A DNA stretch of 6,153 nucleotides from DATBFX01 sp036558305 (lineage in GTDB: Bacteria; Chloroflexota; Chloroflexia; Thermomicrobiales; UBA6265). The notes beneath the pieces were generated by a model. The model saw nothing but the letters and a program-made list of their open reading frames with translations, was not told where the DNA came from and made no database searches. Where the stretch lies: contig DATBFX010000242.1 in NCBI GenBank assembly GCA_036558305.1, forward strand, positions 1 through 6,153, written 5' to 3'. Of the stretch, positions 5,699 to 6,153 are shown one piece after another; position 1 is the stretch's first letter; each line of letters opens with the position of its first letter. Both the position numbers and the translations under genes were made by a program.

Positions 5699-5718
5699 GA
5701 CCGTCGGGGGGAAGGGGG
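5686..5718 (+). terminator. Strong stem-loop after rhaS, likely operon end
   Basis: Bases 5686-5701 and 5703-5718 are perfect complements over 16 positions with C5702 in the middle; a realistic fold has about 14 pairs and a loop of five. It lies 22 bases after the rhaS TAG. The downstream sequence lacks a T-run, so this is not a textbook intrinsic terminator, but such a stem would block 3' exonucleases and probably marks the transcript end. The left arm shares its C-runs with the quadruplex motif, so the two structures could compete. Confidence 0.5.
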
Positions 5719-5767
5719 AGACGGGACGGTGAGGTCGGTTGCCTCCAATCTGGCGTGGGGACGATGG

Positions 5768-6153
5768 ATGTTCAGGGTCGAAGATCGCGAGCGCGTGCGC
5801 GAGGTGGTGGTCGAGAAGGCGCGGCGCGATCCGCGGGTGGTGGCGGCGGCAGCGGTTGGGTCGTCCGCGAGTGGTGGGGACCGGTGGTCCGATCTCGACC
5901 TGACGTTTGGGGTCGCGGACGGGGTGCCGGTGGAGGCGGTGCTGGCGGATTGGACGCGGGCGGTCGTCGACCAGTTCGAGGCCGCGGTCTTGTTCGACCT
6001 GCCCGTCGGCTCGACGATCTACCGGGTGTTTTTGCTGCCGGGCGCGCTTCAGGTCGATCTCTCCTTCGGACCGGCCGCGGAGTTCGGGGCGCGGGGACCG
6101 CGGTTCCGCTTGCTCTTCGGCGAGGCGGTGGAGAAGCCGTGGGCGGCGCCGCC
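5768..6153 (+). CDS. Nucleotidyltransferase-fold protein (3' end outside window)
   Basis: The frame is open from ATG 5768 to the window end, 128 whole codons. It carries the Pol-beta-like nucleotidyltransferase signature: Gly31-Ser32, then Asp42-Leu-Asp44 (WSDLDL), and a third probable metal-binding carboxylate, Asp97, in LQVDLSF. The conserved continuation FGARGPRFRLLFG follows. All three acidic residues needed for two-metal catalysis are present, so an active enzyme transferring a nucleotide or similar group is plausible; the acceptor is unknown. Families with this fold include minimal nucleotidyltransferases of toxin-antitoxin systems and aminoglycoside or lincosamide nucleotidyltransferases, and the visible part does not decide. 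GGGGA at 5757-5761 is a modest ribosome-binding site six bases before the ATG. The strong stem-loop between it and rhaS suggests that it is a separate transcription unit with no link to sugar uptake. Confidence 0.8.
   Translation, partial: MFRVEDRERVREVVVEKARRDPRVVAAAAVGSSASGGDRWSDLDLTFGVADGVPVEAVLADWTRAVVDQFEAAVLFDLPVGSTIYRVFLLPGALQVDLSFGPAAEFGARGPRFRLLFGEAVEKPWAAP

Noticed and set aside
5764..5766. ATG at 5764 as the start of the last gene
   Set aside because: This frame gives a Gly/Arg/Trp-rich product; the frame from ATG 5768 gives a coherent nucleotidyltransferase motif set.

Overview
This is a GC-rich window with all genes on the + strand. It is filled mainly by a complete four-gene ABC importer operon of the CUT2 (ribose/xylose/rhamnose) class, most likely for L-rhamnose. 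The order is fused double ATPase (rhaT), permease (rhaP), permease (rhaQ), periplasmic-type binding protein (rhaS). The operon lies between the 3' end of a probable glycoside hydrolase (1-324) and the 5' part of a small nucleotidyltransferase-fold gene (5768 to the window end). High GC, short C-rich and heptamer repeats in the gaps, and the look of the RhaS and nucleotidyltransferase proteins suggest a Chloroflexota (Thermomicrobia/Sphaerobacter-like) or similar high-GC bacterium. That is inference from memory of such proteins, with no search behind it.

Layout: 1-324, end of a hydrolase-like protein; 325-561, a gap with nine heptamers of the CCGCCCT type and a weak promoter candidate; 562-2286, rhaT; 2211-2329, two heptamer arrays in opposite orientation that straddle the rhaT stop and could fold into a hairpin of about 30 bp; 2350-3426, rhaP; 3416-4453, rhaQ, overlapping rhaP by 11 nt; 4454-4571, a gap with a GC hairpin around the rhaQ stop, a near-perfect Shine-Dalgarno and a seven-codon reading frame; 4572-5663, rhaS; 5664-5767, a C-rich repeat and a strong stem-loop whose opposite strand has a four-run G-quadruplex motif; 5768-6153, the nucleotidyltransferase, cut by the window end.

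How the genes work together: RhaS should capture sugar outside the membrane, RhaP and RhaQ form the membrane channel, and RhaT powers transport. The hydrolase upstream could release the sugar from polysaccharide, but this rests only on proximity. No kinase, isomerase, aldolase or regulator lies in the window, so the substrate call depends on protein resemblance. RhaS keeps only some of the ligand-contacting residues known from the related autoinducer-2 receptor LsrB, which favours rhamnose over AI-2.

The transporter itself is ordinary. The less ordinary content is in the gaps: the mini-ORF with a consensus Shine-Dalgarno before rhaS, the inverted heptamer arrays running into the end of rhaT, and the G-quadruplex/hairpin element after rhaS. 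I see no RNA gene, CRISPR array, insertion sequence or phage gene.
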